64,000 bases of DNA from Nageia nagi. Taxonomy: Eukaryota; Pinophyta. The notes below the pieces were generated by a model. That model searched no databases. It worked only from the letters and a program-made list of their open reading frames with translations, and was not told the DNA's origin. Position 1 is the stretch's first letter; each line of letters begins with the position of its first letter. Location: contig JBITNC010000001.1 in NCBI GenBank assembly GCA_050084985.1, positions 198,524,001 through 198,588,000 of the forward strand, read 5' to 3'. The position numbers and the translations under genes are program-made. Below, one piece after another: positions 49,801 to 63,052 of the stretch.

Positions 49801-50030
49801 TGGTCGAGAATTAATCATTTACCTTAGATCCACAATCTAATTCGAGATTAATTGGGATTTTGATAACAATGACATGTACATAAGATAGTGTGAAATTAGA
49901 GGACACTACTTAAGTTCATTTCTAATAATGATTCCAAATGGATCCAAAATTGACACTTTACATAAATCAAATAAAGCACTTAAATGTTTAATAAACACGT
50001 TTTAATATTTAAAATGCAAATTTAAGTGTC
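46850..50030 (+). repeat. Old direct-repeat pair with non-coding interior
   Basis: Sequence at about 46,890-47,640 is repeated, diverged, at about 49,040-50,030. Shared landmarks are AACTTATTTGGA, a TTGTGTTCTTG/CTATGTTCTTG phrase, TTTCACCTAG/ATTCACCTAG and GACACTTTACATAAAT. The right copy carries about 200 bp of extra sequence near 49,600-49,800. The arrangement suggests an ancient LTR-like element of about 3 kb with a non-coding interior, but no primer site or ends are clear. Confidence 0.5.
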
Positions 50031-50226
50031 TATGTTAACATAAACATCCAACAACTCCAATACCTTCTCAACTTTTAGAAATAAATAGTTCAAAAAATGA
50101 ACAACACTGACTTCAAAGTATTGAAATAAAAAATTATTTGATTAATATTACTCAAAGCTACAAAATTCATTAATTTATATTCTAAAAATATCTTAGTTCT
50201 GCAGAAAATATACTAACTGCAGATCA

Positions 50227-51627
<1,401 letters not shown>

Positions 51628-51831
51628 TGTTAGAAATATTATAGATTGATTTATTAGGTGTTAGAGAGATTTACTAGTATCTTAACTATATGTCTTGTTT
51701 CTCGAATACATGATAGTCTTAGGGTGTAGTTACAACAACTTGGTCAAAGTTGTTAGTCTATATATATATTGTATCTCCTTATTTATATGATGTAATACAA
51801 AATGAATATAGCAGGTGCTTCAATATTTTCA
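51628..51831 (+). repeat. 5' LTR of small element
   Basis: Defined by alignment with 55,271-55,474 and by the primer site that starts four bases after its end. Confidence 0.8.
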
Positions 51832-51974
51832 ATATGGTATCAGAGCAGGTTTATTCATCTTGAGGTTGAGAGAAGAGAGATGGGCTAGTGAGGTTGCCCT
51901 CCCACCTGATTATGTGGAGAAATTGGATTTTATTCCTCTGTTGCAGATAGATTTGTAAATATGAAGTTTAGATA

Positions 51975-53870
51975 TTTTTATTTTATTTATTTATTTTTTA
52001 GTAGAAAGAAAGAAAATATATTAATGTCCATGGGTGACCAAAAGCAATCAATGGGACTGTGAGATACAAATGTATAAAGCAACAAGTGGCGCCCTAGGTG
52101 GCCCACACTAGAACAACCTAAGAAAAACAATGCAAAAATACAATAGAGGGGCTACACCCTAAAAAGGAATACATAGTCGAACAATAAAACAAAATAGTCA
52201 AGATCAATCCAGGGGGAGGACTCTCCTCTAGACAACGCAGTTGGGTTCCCCTTGGTCTATGGAAACTATGGGCACACAAGCTCTACTAAAGCTAAAGAAG
52301 GATGTGATCCGCTAAGATTGTTGAGGAATAGGACCAACACATACTCGATGTTTGGTGCGTCGAGTAGGCGGAATAGTGTCATCTCCTCCTCTTACAAGCT
52401 CCCTCCTCCGAAGAGGCTTGAAAGAAAGAAGTAATCAGGCGATCACCTATCGGGTGTTGGGTGTCGGCTAAGAGACATTTCTTGAGAAAGAATGCCTCCT
52501 TGAGATAGAGTGCCACACAAAGTTGGTACAAGAACTAAAAGAAGGTTGAGATTAAGCTATGGAAGTCTCGAAAAAGAAAATGGTATCATCCCCAAATCTC
52601 ATAGTAAACTGAGCACCTAAAGATGAAGTAGTCCTTGATCTCTGGCTCCAACGAGTAGTCAACATACTCGAAGTTCACGTGTTAGATGGTGATCAGTCTT
52701 GATCTATAGCTAATGGGAGCACAATTTGAACTGTCCAAGGAACATCCTCATCCCAAGAGGGAGGTGTAAACTGGTGAAACAAGGTGGGATTACTAATCCT
52801 CTAATAATCTGTAAGAAATGGCAGGAGTAAGGTTGAATATATGCCCTGTAAATTGCGTCTTTGATCAATGACAATGTATCATCTAGGTCTTTGTGTGTCT
52901 CCTTGAGGTATAGGTAGCCAGTCATGGGAAAACCCAAATTGTTGTAATCATAGAATTAAAAAAATTCCATTTAAATGTCAAAAATGCCGTTTTTTGAAAA
53001 AATTTGTATTTTCCCTTAAAAAAGGCCATTTTTTTCTTAGATCATTTAAAGAGGCAAAAAATGTTGAATACGAGTTGAAAACATGGTTGTATTTGCCATA
53101 CTTACTGTACTTTTTGTATTTGGCATTTAAACGACCAAAAAAATGCATAAAAGCCTTGCTGTACCCACCATACTTGCCATATTTTACGTTTTTTTCTCCT
53201 TTTTTGTCCTTTTTCCCAAATTTGGCAATTTTTTTTGTTATGAACTTTTTCCACTTTTTTGGCATTTTTTCCATATTTACGAATTTTAAAATCCACAAAT
53301 TTTTGCCGTATTCACCATACTTTGACCTTTTTTTGTCCTTTTTATGTATTTGGCCTTGGACAACATTTTCAAAAAACCTTTTTTTTTAATGGTTGTAATG
53401 CCTCTGTGGCCTTGATGCACAAACACCAACAACATCCCTGTGCTATCAGATCCATCGATGAGGTCAAAGCTCTAAGGGGGAGTCAATCACCTTCTCCAAT
53501 GGATGCAAGGCTATGAAGACGAAGGAGAAAAAGAATGTTGCAAGCGACCACATCTGTAGAGGTTGGCAGTCAAACTCAACCAACATGATGTGGTGTGGGA
53601 CGGTCCTCTTGCTCTGAATGGAATGGGACAAAGTGCCAACCAGGATCCTCTCAACTGTGGCCCAATCTAGGCTCTTCATATTGGGGCCCCAAACCTCGGC
53701 ACCATAAAGCACTATGGTGGTGAACAGAGAAAATCTAATTTGAAACAAAGGCCTAGCGTAAAGCAAAGAAGAATCTGTAGGACAATCCAAAATTTGTGAA
53801 TTGTTCATCATGCCAGTTTCATCATTAGGCTTCACGAGTGTTGCTCCACTCAACGAGGACTCCTTTGGCT
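51975..53870 (-). mobile_element. L1-type LINE fragment, 3' end
   Basis: The minus strand at 53,853-53,464 encodes the end of a plant LINE ORF2: FSLFTTIVLYGAEVWG, then a trailing region with FDCQPLQMWSLA. The 3' end is marked by an A-rich tail (T-rich on the plus strand) at about 51,975-52,000. Endonuclease and the polymerase active site are absent, so the copy is 5'-truncated. An AT-rich repeat (52,960-53,395) lies inside it. Confidence 0.7.
52960..53395. repeat. AT-rich degenerate minisatellite
   Basis: Loosely repeated CCATACTT(G/A)CC(A/G)TATTTT-like words separated by T runs. It gives long open frames on both strands, with K-Y-G-rich protein on the minus strand and F-L-Y-P-rich protein on the plus strand. 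I take both as composition artefacts. Confidence 0.75.
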
Positions 53871-53947
53871 ACATGAGGAGTGACGAGGTGCTTGTAGAGA
53901 TTTAGTGGGCTCCATGATGATGCCCTCCCCTCATAGGATCCATCACA

Positions 53948-55260
53948 TTGTTCAAACACTACAAGATGTCGCTCAAAACATTGGCTTCAACGCCTTTATT
54001 GGGTTCTCTTGCAAGAGATGTGGAAACCAACATGTCGCTGAAAAGACTCAATGTACACCCATTTTCTAGCACCTTGGGCTCCAAGAAGGTCCAATCAAAG
54101 ACTAATCTACACATGTTGGATAAAGATAAAGGCTTATGGTCATTTGTACATCACAAGAACTATGCATCACCAAGTCTAGCATGAAGATTTATACCAACTT
54201 CCTTGTTTCAACGAAGTCATCGAGGAAATGGCAGATTTTCATGATTGGGAACATTTGATCTTACATTGTTGTAAAAGGATTGGTGAGTACAGGCCATTGC
54301 TCTCAATCTCATTGACTTCAAGCGACACGAGGGCTTATTAGGCAACAAAGATTGTGTTTTTCCATTAGTAAGTTCCACAAAGTCTCACACGATTGTCAAA
54401 AGAACCACACTATGGAAGTTGTTCGTTGCATGATTGGAGATGAGTTGGCATTGACTACATTTTTATTGTGCCAAGTGGCACCACCTCCACCCACCTATGA
54501 TCAAGTGACAACTTCGTTCATTCTGCTTGGAAGATTTCTTCACAAAGATATTTGACAGAGTGCACAAATACATGTGCACTTTGTTTGAAGATGCTTGACC
54601 TACAATTGACATAATGAACCTCATATGCAATAATTTGTTCTATTACACTTGGCGGTTGCAATGACTGGTGATCCATGCAGTCCAGTAAGATGAGGAGACT
54701 ACCATAAGGATGCTCAAGAATGCTCATGGAGAAAAAGCAAGCTTTAAAATTGTATACATGTGAGTGGATGTGTTTGTCCCCATTCACACATGGATTGCAA
54801 GTTGCCAAAAACTTGAATGGTAAAGTTTTCCAAGCTACTGGAAGCTTGTAATGATGGTTGGATGTGTTTGTCCCGACCACATTTTATGGATGTTAATGAT
54901 TGGATGTGTCTCCAATCATAATGGTTGAAAATAGATGTGTTCTTCCATGTTTAAACCTTGAAGTTTGGCCATGGATAGATGTATTTATCCCTATCCTTTC
55001 TTAGTTGTGACAATGCCCAGACTTTGTCATGGAAGTTACTCTTAAGGGGGGCAAACTTCCAAAACTTCCTTTGTTGGTGGTTGGATGTGATGGTAGTCAG
55101 TACCACATGAAGAATGAAAGAGTCGTAAATACCCAAGTCATTACCACATGAAGAATGAAGATGGCAAATGCCCAAACATTCCGATATGAAAATTTAGTGA
55201 GTCCATTACCATTGAGAAATAATTTTGTTGATGTAATGATAAAATCTAGAGATTTGTCAC
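53948..55260 (+). other. Interior of small LTR element, no recognised domain
   Basis: Scattered short sense frames (53,948-54,184; 54,352-54,555) show no retroviral motif. From 54,760 to 55,090 a GGATGTGTTTGTCC-like phrase recurs four or five times irregularly. Confidence 0.45.
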
Positions 55261-55270
55261 TAAGAGAGGG

Positions 55271-55474
55271 TGTTATAAATGTTATAGGTTGATATATTAG
55301 GTGTTAGGGAGATTTATTAGTATCTTAACAATATGTCTTGATTAAAGGGTAGGTGATATTCTTAGTGTTTTGTTACAACAACTTGATCAAAATTGTTAGC
55401 CTATTTCTATATTGTATCCCCTTATTTATATGTTGTAATACAAAGTGAATATAGTGGGTGCTTCAATATTTTCA
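55271..55474 (+). repeat. 3' LTR of small element
   Basis: Begins TGTTATAAATG and ends CAATATTTTCA. It aligns with 51,628-51,831. Confidence 0.8.
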
Positions 55475-56293
55475 ATGGAAGCACGATAGGAATAGAAAAT
55501 TTAGATCTTGATATGTGGTACCAAGAAATATCGTTCAGATCCAATAATTAGAATCATAAAATCTGTAAAGAGAGATCTATAAAGGTCTGATAGTTATCTC
55601 ATGATCACATCTCTCTTTTTATAGGCAAGCTACCACAACACCTTGCTTAGCACTACTTGGAACTTACAGCACAAAATAAAGAAATGGATGAGATAACAAA
55701 GCAATATTGTAATGAATGATAAATCTTAAAAGAGATGTCCAGAATATAACACTAATTAATCTCTTTTTCTGGATACCTGAAATATGATCTTTAAATATAT
55801 AAAATCATATTTGTGTCTATAGATGCCATTTTGTGGATATGTGGTGGCAGGCCCATCCACATAAAAGGATGGAAAAGGAAATACTCCCCTAAAATTTCAT
55901 CTTGGCAACAGCATGGAGTGCCTCTTTTTGCCATCAATTTTCTGCCCTCTCTCTGCCTTTGTTGCATCGTGAAGGAGACACTAAGAGGAATGTATCAAGG
56001 CAAAGATACTTGAAAAGGACAGCAAGAAAAGTGACTACAAGCAACATATCATCTCATATCTCACTATTAGCTCAAAGATGAAATCAACATGATATTTCAA
56101 TAGCTCATATGTAAAGACCTAGCAATATCTCATCATATCATCAATGTACCAATCATATCTCACAAGGAAGAATATAGCAATGTAAAGTAGTAATGTAAAG
56201 GAATTAAAGACACATCCATGGGAATGGACAGGATACTTGTTGCCCCAAGTATCAAATGGGAAATGACTAACATCATGGGGTTGCCTTTATGAG

Positions 56294-56521
56294 CACTCTT
56301 CACCCAAGCACCAAAAGGAATACTTTATGGCCAAAGAATCAAAAGCATTGTGTATAACATCATGATGGACACTCTTTGCCCAAGCACCAAAAGGGATACT
56401 TTATGGCCAAAGAATCAAACATAGTGAGAATAACATCATGATAAACACTCTTCACCCAAGCACCAAAAGGGATACTTTATGGCCAAAGTATCAAACACAA
56501 AAAGAAGATTTTTTTGAATGT
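56294..56521. repeat. 76-bp tandem repeat, three units
   Basis: CACTCTTCACCCAAGCACC (variants) begins at 56,294, 56,370 and 56,446, exactly 76 bp apart. Each unit contains ATACTTTATGGCCAAAG. Non-coding. Confidence 0.92.
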
Positions 56522-57021
56522 AACGAATGTTGAATTGTAAAGATTGCAATAAGTTAGAGAGGGATGGTAAAGAGATGTAAAGAACCAATACCTACATTTA
56601 CCTGTAGAGAAAAGGAAGCAAGAAGTGTGGTCTGAATTGAGCTATACTAACTTTGAACTAATACCTACCAAACTCATCTGAAAATAAACCAAATTCTGAA
56701 ACTTAGTTGATGCACTATTTATCTGTATGCTCTTCTTATTGCCCGCATGCACCAGCTCATGGAAACTAGGAAGATTTACCTCCAATATTCCTATCTAAGG
56801 AAGCTTATGCACTGATCAACTCAATTTTGTTTGTATACCTCCAAATTTTTGTATGTAAAGGCAACTATAATTCACCTGTACCATTTTAACCGAGTCTATG
56901 GCCAACTAAATTAACTATCTTATTTGTTTTGCCCCAATATGTGTACCACCATTCAAAAACTAAAATTTACCTTAAATTCTAACTACCCCCAATAAGTTAA
57001 CTGAATATGATCCTATGAATG

Positions 57022-58117
57022 TGATGATCCAAAACAGATCTCAAGCAAATATCAGCAAATTCAATTACAATCAGATCAAACTAGGGCATCCAATTTACAA
57101 ATACAAACCCTAGAATGCCAACGTTGAGCTCCCACAAGCACATTAAAATCACACAATGCCAACAATGGGTCTTCTTAGCACATACACACCCTTCAATGCC
57201 AACGATGGGCCAAATCCAACCATACACAACACAATATGCCCACAAAGCCAACGTCTAACCAACACATGCATAAATGCACCAAACGATGCCAAAACAGGAA
57301 TACAATACTAAGATCCAAAGTGCCCACGGCTTATATTATCATGAACGATGAGATACAATACATAAGCAAGCCCAAAGGGCTGAGGTTAGCCTCCTAGGAG
57401 CTGAACTAGACCAAACAAACTATCTGATGATGTTGGACGTACAATGGGACAGTAGCACCTCCTCACAATTTAACTCCTCCCCACCGAAGGGGCCCTCCTC
57501 AAATCTGGATAACCACTCACATGGTAGAGACTCCGCCTCATATACTACCGGATGGGCAATGGTGCTCCACCAATGTCGTAGATTGCCAAGATCCCTCAGC
57601 TTGACAATTCTCTTAGGTGCTCCACCTAAGGAATACACTCAGCACTCCGCTAAGGTTGTGTCCACTAGACGATATGTAAGAGTAGAAGTAATAAATATCT
57701 AGTGCCCATCAACGAGGTTCCAAGCCTCCTTTATAGCATTCTAGATCGCGGGATCTAGCCTCTAAGTCATCACCTAGATCCATGACCCCAACGTTAGCCT
57801 CCAAAGTGCCCGAGATGCCCAACATGGGTGCCTAGAAGTCAAGCATGCCAATGTGGGTCTCATGAGTGCCCAAGGTTGGCACTAGCACTTACGTGCCTTA
57901 TTCGGACCACAAGTTTACAAATTTGTCTTGGGATTCCCACAATCAATCCTTGGGATCTAAGAGCTCAATACAACATAAATACACACTTAACTATACTCGG
58001 GAAGGAAACGTCCCACTAGGGGCTCACAAGTGGGGTCAAATAAGACAAAAGGAACATTACTAAGATGTTCCAAACGAACACTACTATTCTTTATTATAAT
58101 ACAAAAGGAACATCACA
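57022..58117 (-). repeat. 3' LTR of minus-strand gypsy element
   Basis: On the minus strand it begins TGTGATGTTCC and ends GGATCATCA. It carries the U3 block CCTAGTGGGACGT (58,008-58,020) and, near its 3' end, several TTGGCATT repeats about 40 bp apart. Confidence 0.9.
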
Positions 58118-58602
58118 AAGCCTCCTCCCTAGAATTGCTTGCCCTCAAGCAATGGTGGAAGATGGAAGTATATTGTCTTCCAAGAATCCTTTGGTGATGA
58201 TGTTCCGATAACTCCAAGCTAGAATTATTCACCATTGGGCAAAGCAAAGTTGTCATGAGAGTCTTTGGTTGATCTTGCTTCTGCAATGTGCCAAAATCTA
58301 CAGCTACCATCAAGTACCTGCAACCATGGAAACCAAAGTGAGCAAAAATAGGTTGAACCTTCGTTCCAAGTCCCAGTCCTCCTCAAAGTGATGCAACAGA
58401 TTGCACCTCTACTCAATAGCACCCATTTTCCTCCTCCTAGGCATAAGGCAAAGTGATAGAGCCCTTCCAAGCTCCACATGGTGTCCCCATCTACCCCGTA
58501 ACACAACGTGGGGCATCTTGCTAGTGTGTGGCTCATCGTGGGGCAATCATTTGCTTTAACACTGAACGTGGGGTGTCCAAGCTCCCCAAAACTCCTTTTG
58601 AT
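58118..58602 (-). other. Tail between protease and 3' LTR, unrecognised
   Basis: A 103-codon minus-strand frame (58,536-58,225) and a purine tract (minus AGGGAGGAGGCTT, 58,118-58,130) lie here. The frame shows no reverse transcriptase or integrase motif. It may be a frame remnant of a deleted pol. Confidence 0.4.
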
Positions 58603-60871
58603 CTACTTCGTTGCCTCTAGCGTGGCAAGCCCGAACTCCTCTAGGCTTGACGTGGTATGTGCAAATCCCCATGATGCCAACGTGGGCAGTCCTGGATCCT
58701 CCAGGCCTAATGTGGGGTCAGTTGTCACCTCCTCACCTAACGTGAGGTCCTCTACTCTTTCCAACTCCATCGTTAGCCTAGACTGCTTTGTCAGCTTCAA
58801 CATGCGAGTTACAGGCTCCTTCCATCTCAACGTCCCCCTTCTTGGCTTCCTAGGATGAAACGTAGTGTGCTTATTTGTTGTTTCTGCCTCCTCCTTCTGA
58901 CACCACTCGATCACCTCTAGTCTCTTTTTGTCAATTTTGGGACAATCATCCCTGATCCCCTGCAAGGTATGAGTCTTCCCATCAACTTCGAAGCTCATGT
59001 TGAGCTTTTGATAGTTGGTGTGGATGTCCCCAAGGTCGAACAACCACTATACTCCCAAAATAATATGAGGATGCACTTTAAGAGGGTAAAGGTAGAAATC
59101 CTCCCTCACCACACAACTCTGTAAACAAACTCCAAATCTCTCCATAATGTGATCAACAAGAGTGAGCTTCCCATTGGCATTCGAAACTCGAAATCCCTTG
59201 AATCCTTTGGTCTTCAATCCCTTAAGTTCCGCAAACCCTACATCAATGAAGTTGTGTGAGGCACCGGGATCTATCAACACCATCACATCCTTTCCTCCAG
59301 CCTGCCTGATCACCTTCAATGTTAAGTACTTCTTGAATCCATGCAGAGACTATCATGCTACCTAGGGTCCCCTCAACTCTAGGTGTTCCTAGGTCCATGG
59401 CATCACCTCCAAGATCCATATCTGAATATTCCAATCCATCCTCTTACCACACTTCCACGTAGTGCACCTGCCCTTTTCCTAGACAACGATGCCCAGGCTT
59501 CCATTACTTCTTGTAGTAGAATCACTTCCCCTCTTCTCTCAACTTCCTCTTGGTGGCTGAATCCAACTAATCTACTCGTGGTGTAGTGGGTTTGGCCTTG
59601 CTAGGCCCCTCTTTATCTACAAATGGCTTTTTCGTGAATCCTCCCCTTTGAATCGGGCCACTCCTAAGGGATCTCACAGTGGGCTCGAGATCGTATGCAA
59701 ATAGAATCGCGTCATTAAGGCTCCTAGGGGAGGATACCTTGACCATGCCTCATAGGGGTTCCATTAAACCCTCAATAAATATGAAGACTAATCTATCCTC
59801 TGGAAGGTGATGAATCATAACTACAATTTTCTGAAACTCCGTAACATATCCGTCTACTAAATCCTGTTGTCTCAGAGTAGTCAAATCTTGGAAGTAATCA
59901 TTTTCCTTCTTCCAATCAAACCGTTTCACCAATCTCCGTGCGAACTCAACAAAGGTTGCAATACCCGAATACCCTTGACTAATCACCCCGTGCTACCACC
60001 ACTCCAAAGCATCTCCCTCAAGATGCAACATGGCAAAGTGGACAGCTTCCTCTTCTTCCATGTTCGGATTTAGAGTGAAAAAGGTTTGCAGTTGATGCAA
60101 CCAAGCCCTAGCTATCATCTTCTGCCCATCATACATAGGCACCTGAAGCTTACTGATTTTGTGGTGCAAGTCTTTCCTTTCCGAACGTGCATTACTAGGA
60201 GTGTGAGGGCCGTGAGCATGCCCTCCCTTCAACCCTAACAACTCAAGATATCCATTGAAGTCCACATTTCTCCTCAACCCTGGCTCCAACGATGTGTAAT
60301 CTCAAAAAATCTAATTCAACTCAACTGGTCCAGGCACCCTACTCTTCTGCTCCTCCCTGGTCTTCTTAGTGAACATGGGCTTAGGGGGTCGTGGGATAAG
60401 GGGTTGCTCCTCCACCTTGCCAACATCCTCCTCTAGGTATCTCCCTACGAGAGGGTTTGTTCCTTGCTATGCTCGGTATGATTGAGACCTCCCAAATGCC
60501 ATTTCCTATCGAATTGGGGATCCATGATGAGTAGATTCCCGATCCTCCTCACTGGACTCCCTTCTGTCTTCCTATGTCTCACGTAACCTTCTTTCTAGCT
60601 CAACCGGTGCTCCCCAATGATGGTTCATCTGCTGTTGCATGGACATGACGACTATTGTCATGCTCTAGATGGTTGCAATGAGCTCATTAAACCGTCGTTC
60701 GAGCATGGATTCCTGGGTGGGTGTGGGACTCCTTCGCTTGTTAGATCCAGACCTCTCCCCATGCGTGGCTCCTTCCTCTAGGATCTCCTCATTTTGAGGT
60801 TGCTCATTCATCTAGTGGTGTGGCTCTTCTCCTTGACCCTCAGGTCGTCCTCTTCTTCTTGCAAACGCCAT
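58603..60871 (-). pseudogene. Gypsy gag-protease, degraded
   Basis: Gag ATG is at 60,871, followed by a basic start (MAFARRRGRPEGQ). A retrotransposon-gag domain lies at 60,289-59,750: ISKLQVPMYDGQK, AWLHQLQTFF, HLEGDALEWW, then FVEFARRLVKRFDW and LVDGYVTEFQKIV. The CCHC knuckle is degraded but visible near 59,490-59,535 (WKPGHRC). The aspartic protease has DPGASHNFIDVGFAELKGLK at about 59,270-59,210 and ends with WLFDLGDIHTNYQKLNMSF near 59,000. Past protease a repetitive, charged tail runs to 58,603. Stops break the frame at several places. Confidence 0.88.
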
Positions 60872-60941
60872 CTCCCTTCTGGTACTGGATCTGGTGTAAT
60901 ATTGGTGAATAACTAGTCATTCACAAACTAGCTCGATCTTA

Positions 60942-60954
60942 GGCTTTAATACCA
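60942..60954 (-). other. Primer binding site of minus-strand gypsy
   Basis: Read on the minus strand TGGTATTAAAGCC lies three bases after the 5' LTR end. It differs by one transition from the initiator tRNA-Met site TGGTATCAAAGC. Confidence 0.85.
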
Positions 60955-60957
60955 CTA

Positions 60958-62005
60958 TGATGATCCAAAACAGATCTCAAGCAAATTCAATTACAATCAA
61001 ACCAAACTAGGGCATCCAATTTACGAATACAAACCCTAGGATGCCAACATTGAGCTCCCACAAGCACATTAACATCACACAATGCCAACAATGGGTCTTC
61101 CTAGCACATACACACCCTTCAATGCCAACGATGGGCCAAATACAACCATACACAACACAATAATGCCCACAAAGCCAACGTCTGACCAACACATGCACAA
61201 ATGCACCAAACGATGCCAAAACAGGAATACAATACTAAGATCCAAAGTGCCCATGGATTATATTATCATGAACAATGAGATACAATGCATAAGCAAGCCC
61301 AAAGGGCTAACATCAGCCTCCTGGGAGCTAAACTAGGCCAAACAAACTATTTGATGATGTTGGACGTACAATGGGATAGCAGTGCCTCCTCACAATTTAA
61401 CTCCTCCCCACCGAAGGGGCCCGCCTCAGATCTAGATAACCACTTGCATGGTAGAGACTCCACCTCGAATACTACCGGATGGGCAATGGTGCTCCACCAG
61501 TGCTATAGATTGCCAAGATCCCTCAGCTTGACAATCCTCTTAGGTGCTTCACCTAAGGAATACACTCAATGCTCCAAGCCTCCTTTATAACCTCCTAGAT
61601 CATGGGATCTGGCCTTGAAGTCATCACCTAGATCCATTGCCCCAACGTTAGCCTCCAAAGTGCCCGGGATGCCCAACGTGGGTGCCTAGAATTCAAGCAT
61701 GCCAACATGGGTCTCCTGGGTTCCATAAATGCTCACGTTAGGTCCAGGGGGTGCAACGCATGCCTACGTGGATAAAGGGATCATGCGTGGGGGCCTAGGT
61801 GTCAAGTTGTGCCAATGTGGGACCTAGGAATCATCCCAAGGTTGGCGCTAGCACTTAAGTGCCTTATCCGGACCACAAATTTACAAATTCGTCTTGTGAT
61901 TCCCACAATCAATCCTCGAGATCTCCAAGCTCAATACAACATAAAAACACACTTAACTATACTTGGGAGGGAAACGTGCCACTAGGGGCTCACAAGTGGG
62001 GTCAA
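60958..62005 (-). repeat. 5' LTR of minus-strand gypsy, truncated
   Basis: It aligns with 57,022-58,038, then similarity stops at GTGGGGTCAA. Relative to the 3' LTR it lacks a segment corresponding to about 57,655-57,720 and has about 120 extra bp near 61,705-61,830. Confidence 0.88.
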
Positions 62006-63052
62006 TGACCCATTCAATCCTATCCAAGTTTACATCCAATTTCTTGTCATATCTTGTGAGTTTGGCATCAATAGCTTAGACGTTGGGTTTGTGGATGCTA
62101 TATTTTGTTATCTTGCCATTTTTGCCTAGACGTTGAGCTTGCATGAGTTAATCTAGCACTTTGAGGCTAGACGTTAGCTTTCTTGCATCCATATTTGGCT
62201 CATGGACTTGGACGTGGTGTTTTTGGCTTGCTATTCTACCTTCAAGGCAAGATGTTTTGCATTTGCAGTAATTGGATAGGGCATTTGGGGAGTTTTTAGC
62301 ACTTAGATGGCTTAATTGGTATTTTTGGTGAATTTTAATATTTTTTGTGAGCCCCTTTGGCACGATTCTGAATCAGCCCTAGTCCGGAATATTTCATTGA
62401 GTTAAATAGGTATCATTAGAATTAGGTTAAAAAGAGGTCGAAAAGTCTCCAGAAGTTGAGACATTTTGTAACTGAAATAAATTAGGCAAAGAGTCAAGTT
62501 GTTTCACCTCCCTTCAATCTTATAAAAGGAGGATGTAAACATTTTGGTAGATCTCTCTCGCGATGTAAGAAGCTAATGTATTTTTGAAGACTAAGAATAA
62601 ATAAAAGAAGATTTTGACTACTTTCATGTTGTCATTTTGTTGATATTGTTGTTGCATGTATGTTTTGTTTACAAGTTAATCAGTGAACTGGCATTACATG
62701 TGACTGTTTTATCTTCTTATGAGTTTTGCAAGCATTGCAGCAAAATTTATAAATGTTGGTAAAGATTAATACCAATGAATAAGTATTAATTTGAGCTTTC
62801 ATATTGATAAAAAGGAATTGCCATTACTATTTTCATCTATATGGGATTACTTTAAATGTTTAACCGGGCAAGCTTAGAAGCTAGGTTAAATTAAACTTCT
62901 TTTTCTAACTAGTTATATAATGGAAAAAGATAGTTTTTGGTTGAAGTTTTATGGAAGAATCCTTCGTTTCTGATCCAGTTAAAGAAGATTGAGCTTATTT
63001 GAGGACCACCTCGTTAAAAAAAAGGATTGTTTAATCTTGTTGTCCCCCTTGT
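62006..63052 (+). repeat. LTR-like sequence with TATA and polyadenylation motifs
   Basis: TATAAAAGG at 62,521 is followed 75 bases later by AATAAA at 62,596-62,601, spacing typical of an LTR promoter-R region. A CATTACA end-like motif is at 62,692-62,698. Upstream, TAGACGTTGAGCTTGC-like words recur (about 62,075-62,220). Neither ends nor a target duplication could be fixed. It abuts the truncated gypsy LTR and may have replaced its end. Confidence 0.4.

Larger units (their letters stand above)
51628..55474 (+). mobile_element. Small LTR retrotransposon remnant, invaded by a LINE
   Basis: LTR-like ends at 51,628-51,831 (204 bp) and 55,271-55,474 (204 bp) share TGTTA(G/T)AAAT starts, a TTAGGTGTTAG phrase and a CAATATTTTCA end. 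A perfect initiator-Met primer site, TGGTATCAGAGC, lies at 51,835-51,846, and a purine tract GAGAGGG precedes the right LTR. The interior has no copia or gypsy domain that I can recognise. Much of 51,975-53,870 is a LINE on the other strand. Flanking 5-bp duplications are not evident. The short LTRs and primer site suggest a copia-related, non-autonomous element. Confidence 0.75.
57022..62005 (-). mobile_element. Ty3/gypsy element with gag and protease only, minus strand
   Basis: On the minus strand the order is 5' LTR (62,005-60,958), primer site, gag, protease, unknown tail, purine tract, 3' LTR (58,117-57,022). The 5' LTR lacks its outer ~79 bp relative to the 3' LTR, so no target duplication can be tested. 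No reverse transcriptase, RNase H or integrase is present between protease and the 3' LTR. It is either a deletion derivative or a gag-protease-only non-autonomous type. Confidence 0.88.

Noticed and set aside
52994-53389. 131-codon plus-strand frame and 106-codon minus-strand frame
   Set aside because: Both come from the AT-rich repeat and have extreme composition with no domain.
57427-57702. 91-codon plus-strand frame, with a similar one at 61,285-61,590
   Set aside because: The similarity exists because both lie in the two LTRs of the same gypsy element, antisense to its transcript; there is no independent sign of coding.
62001-62703. Complete solo LTR between 62,006 and 62,698
   Set aside because: The bases outside the proposed ends (GTCAA and TGTGA) do not form a duplication, so only LTR-like motifs are claimed.
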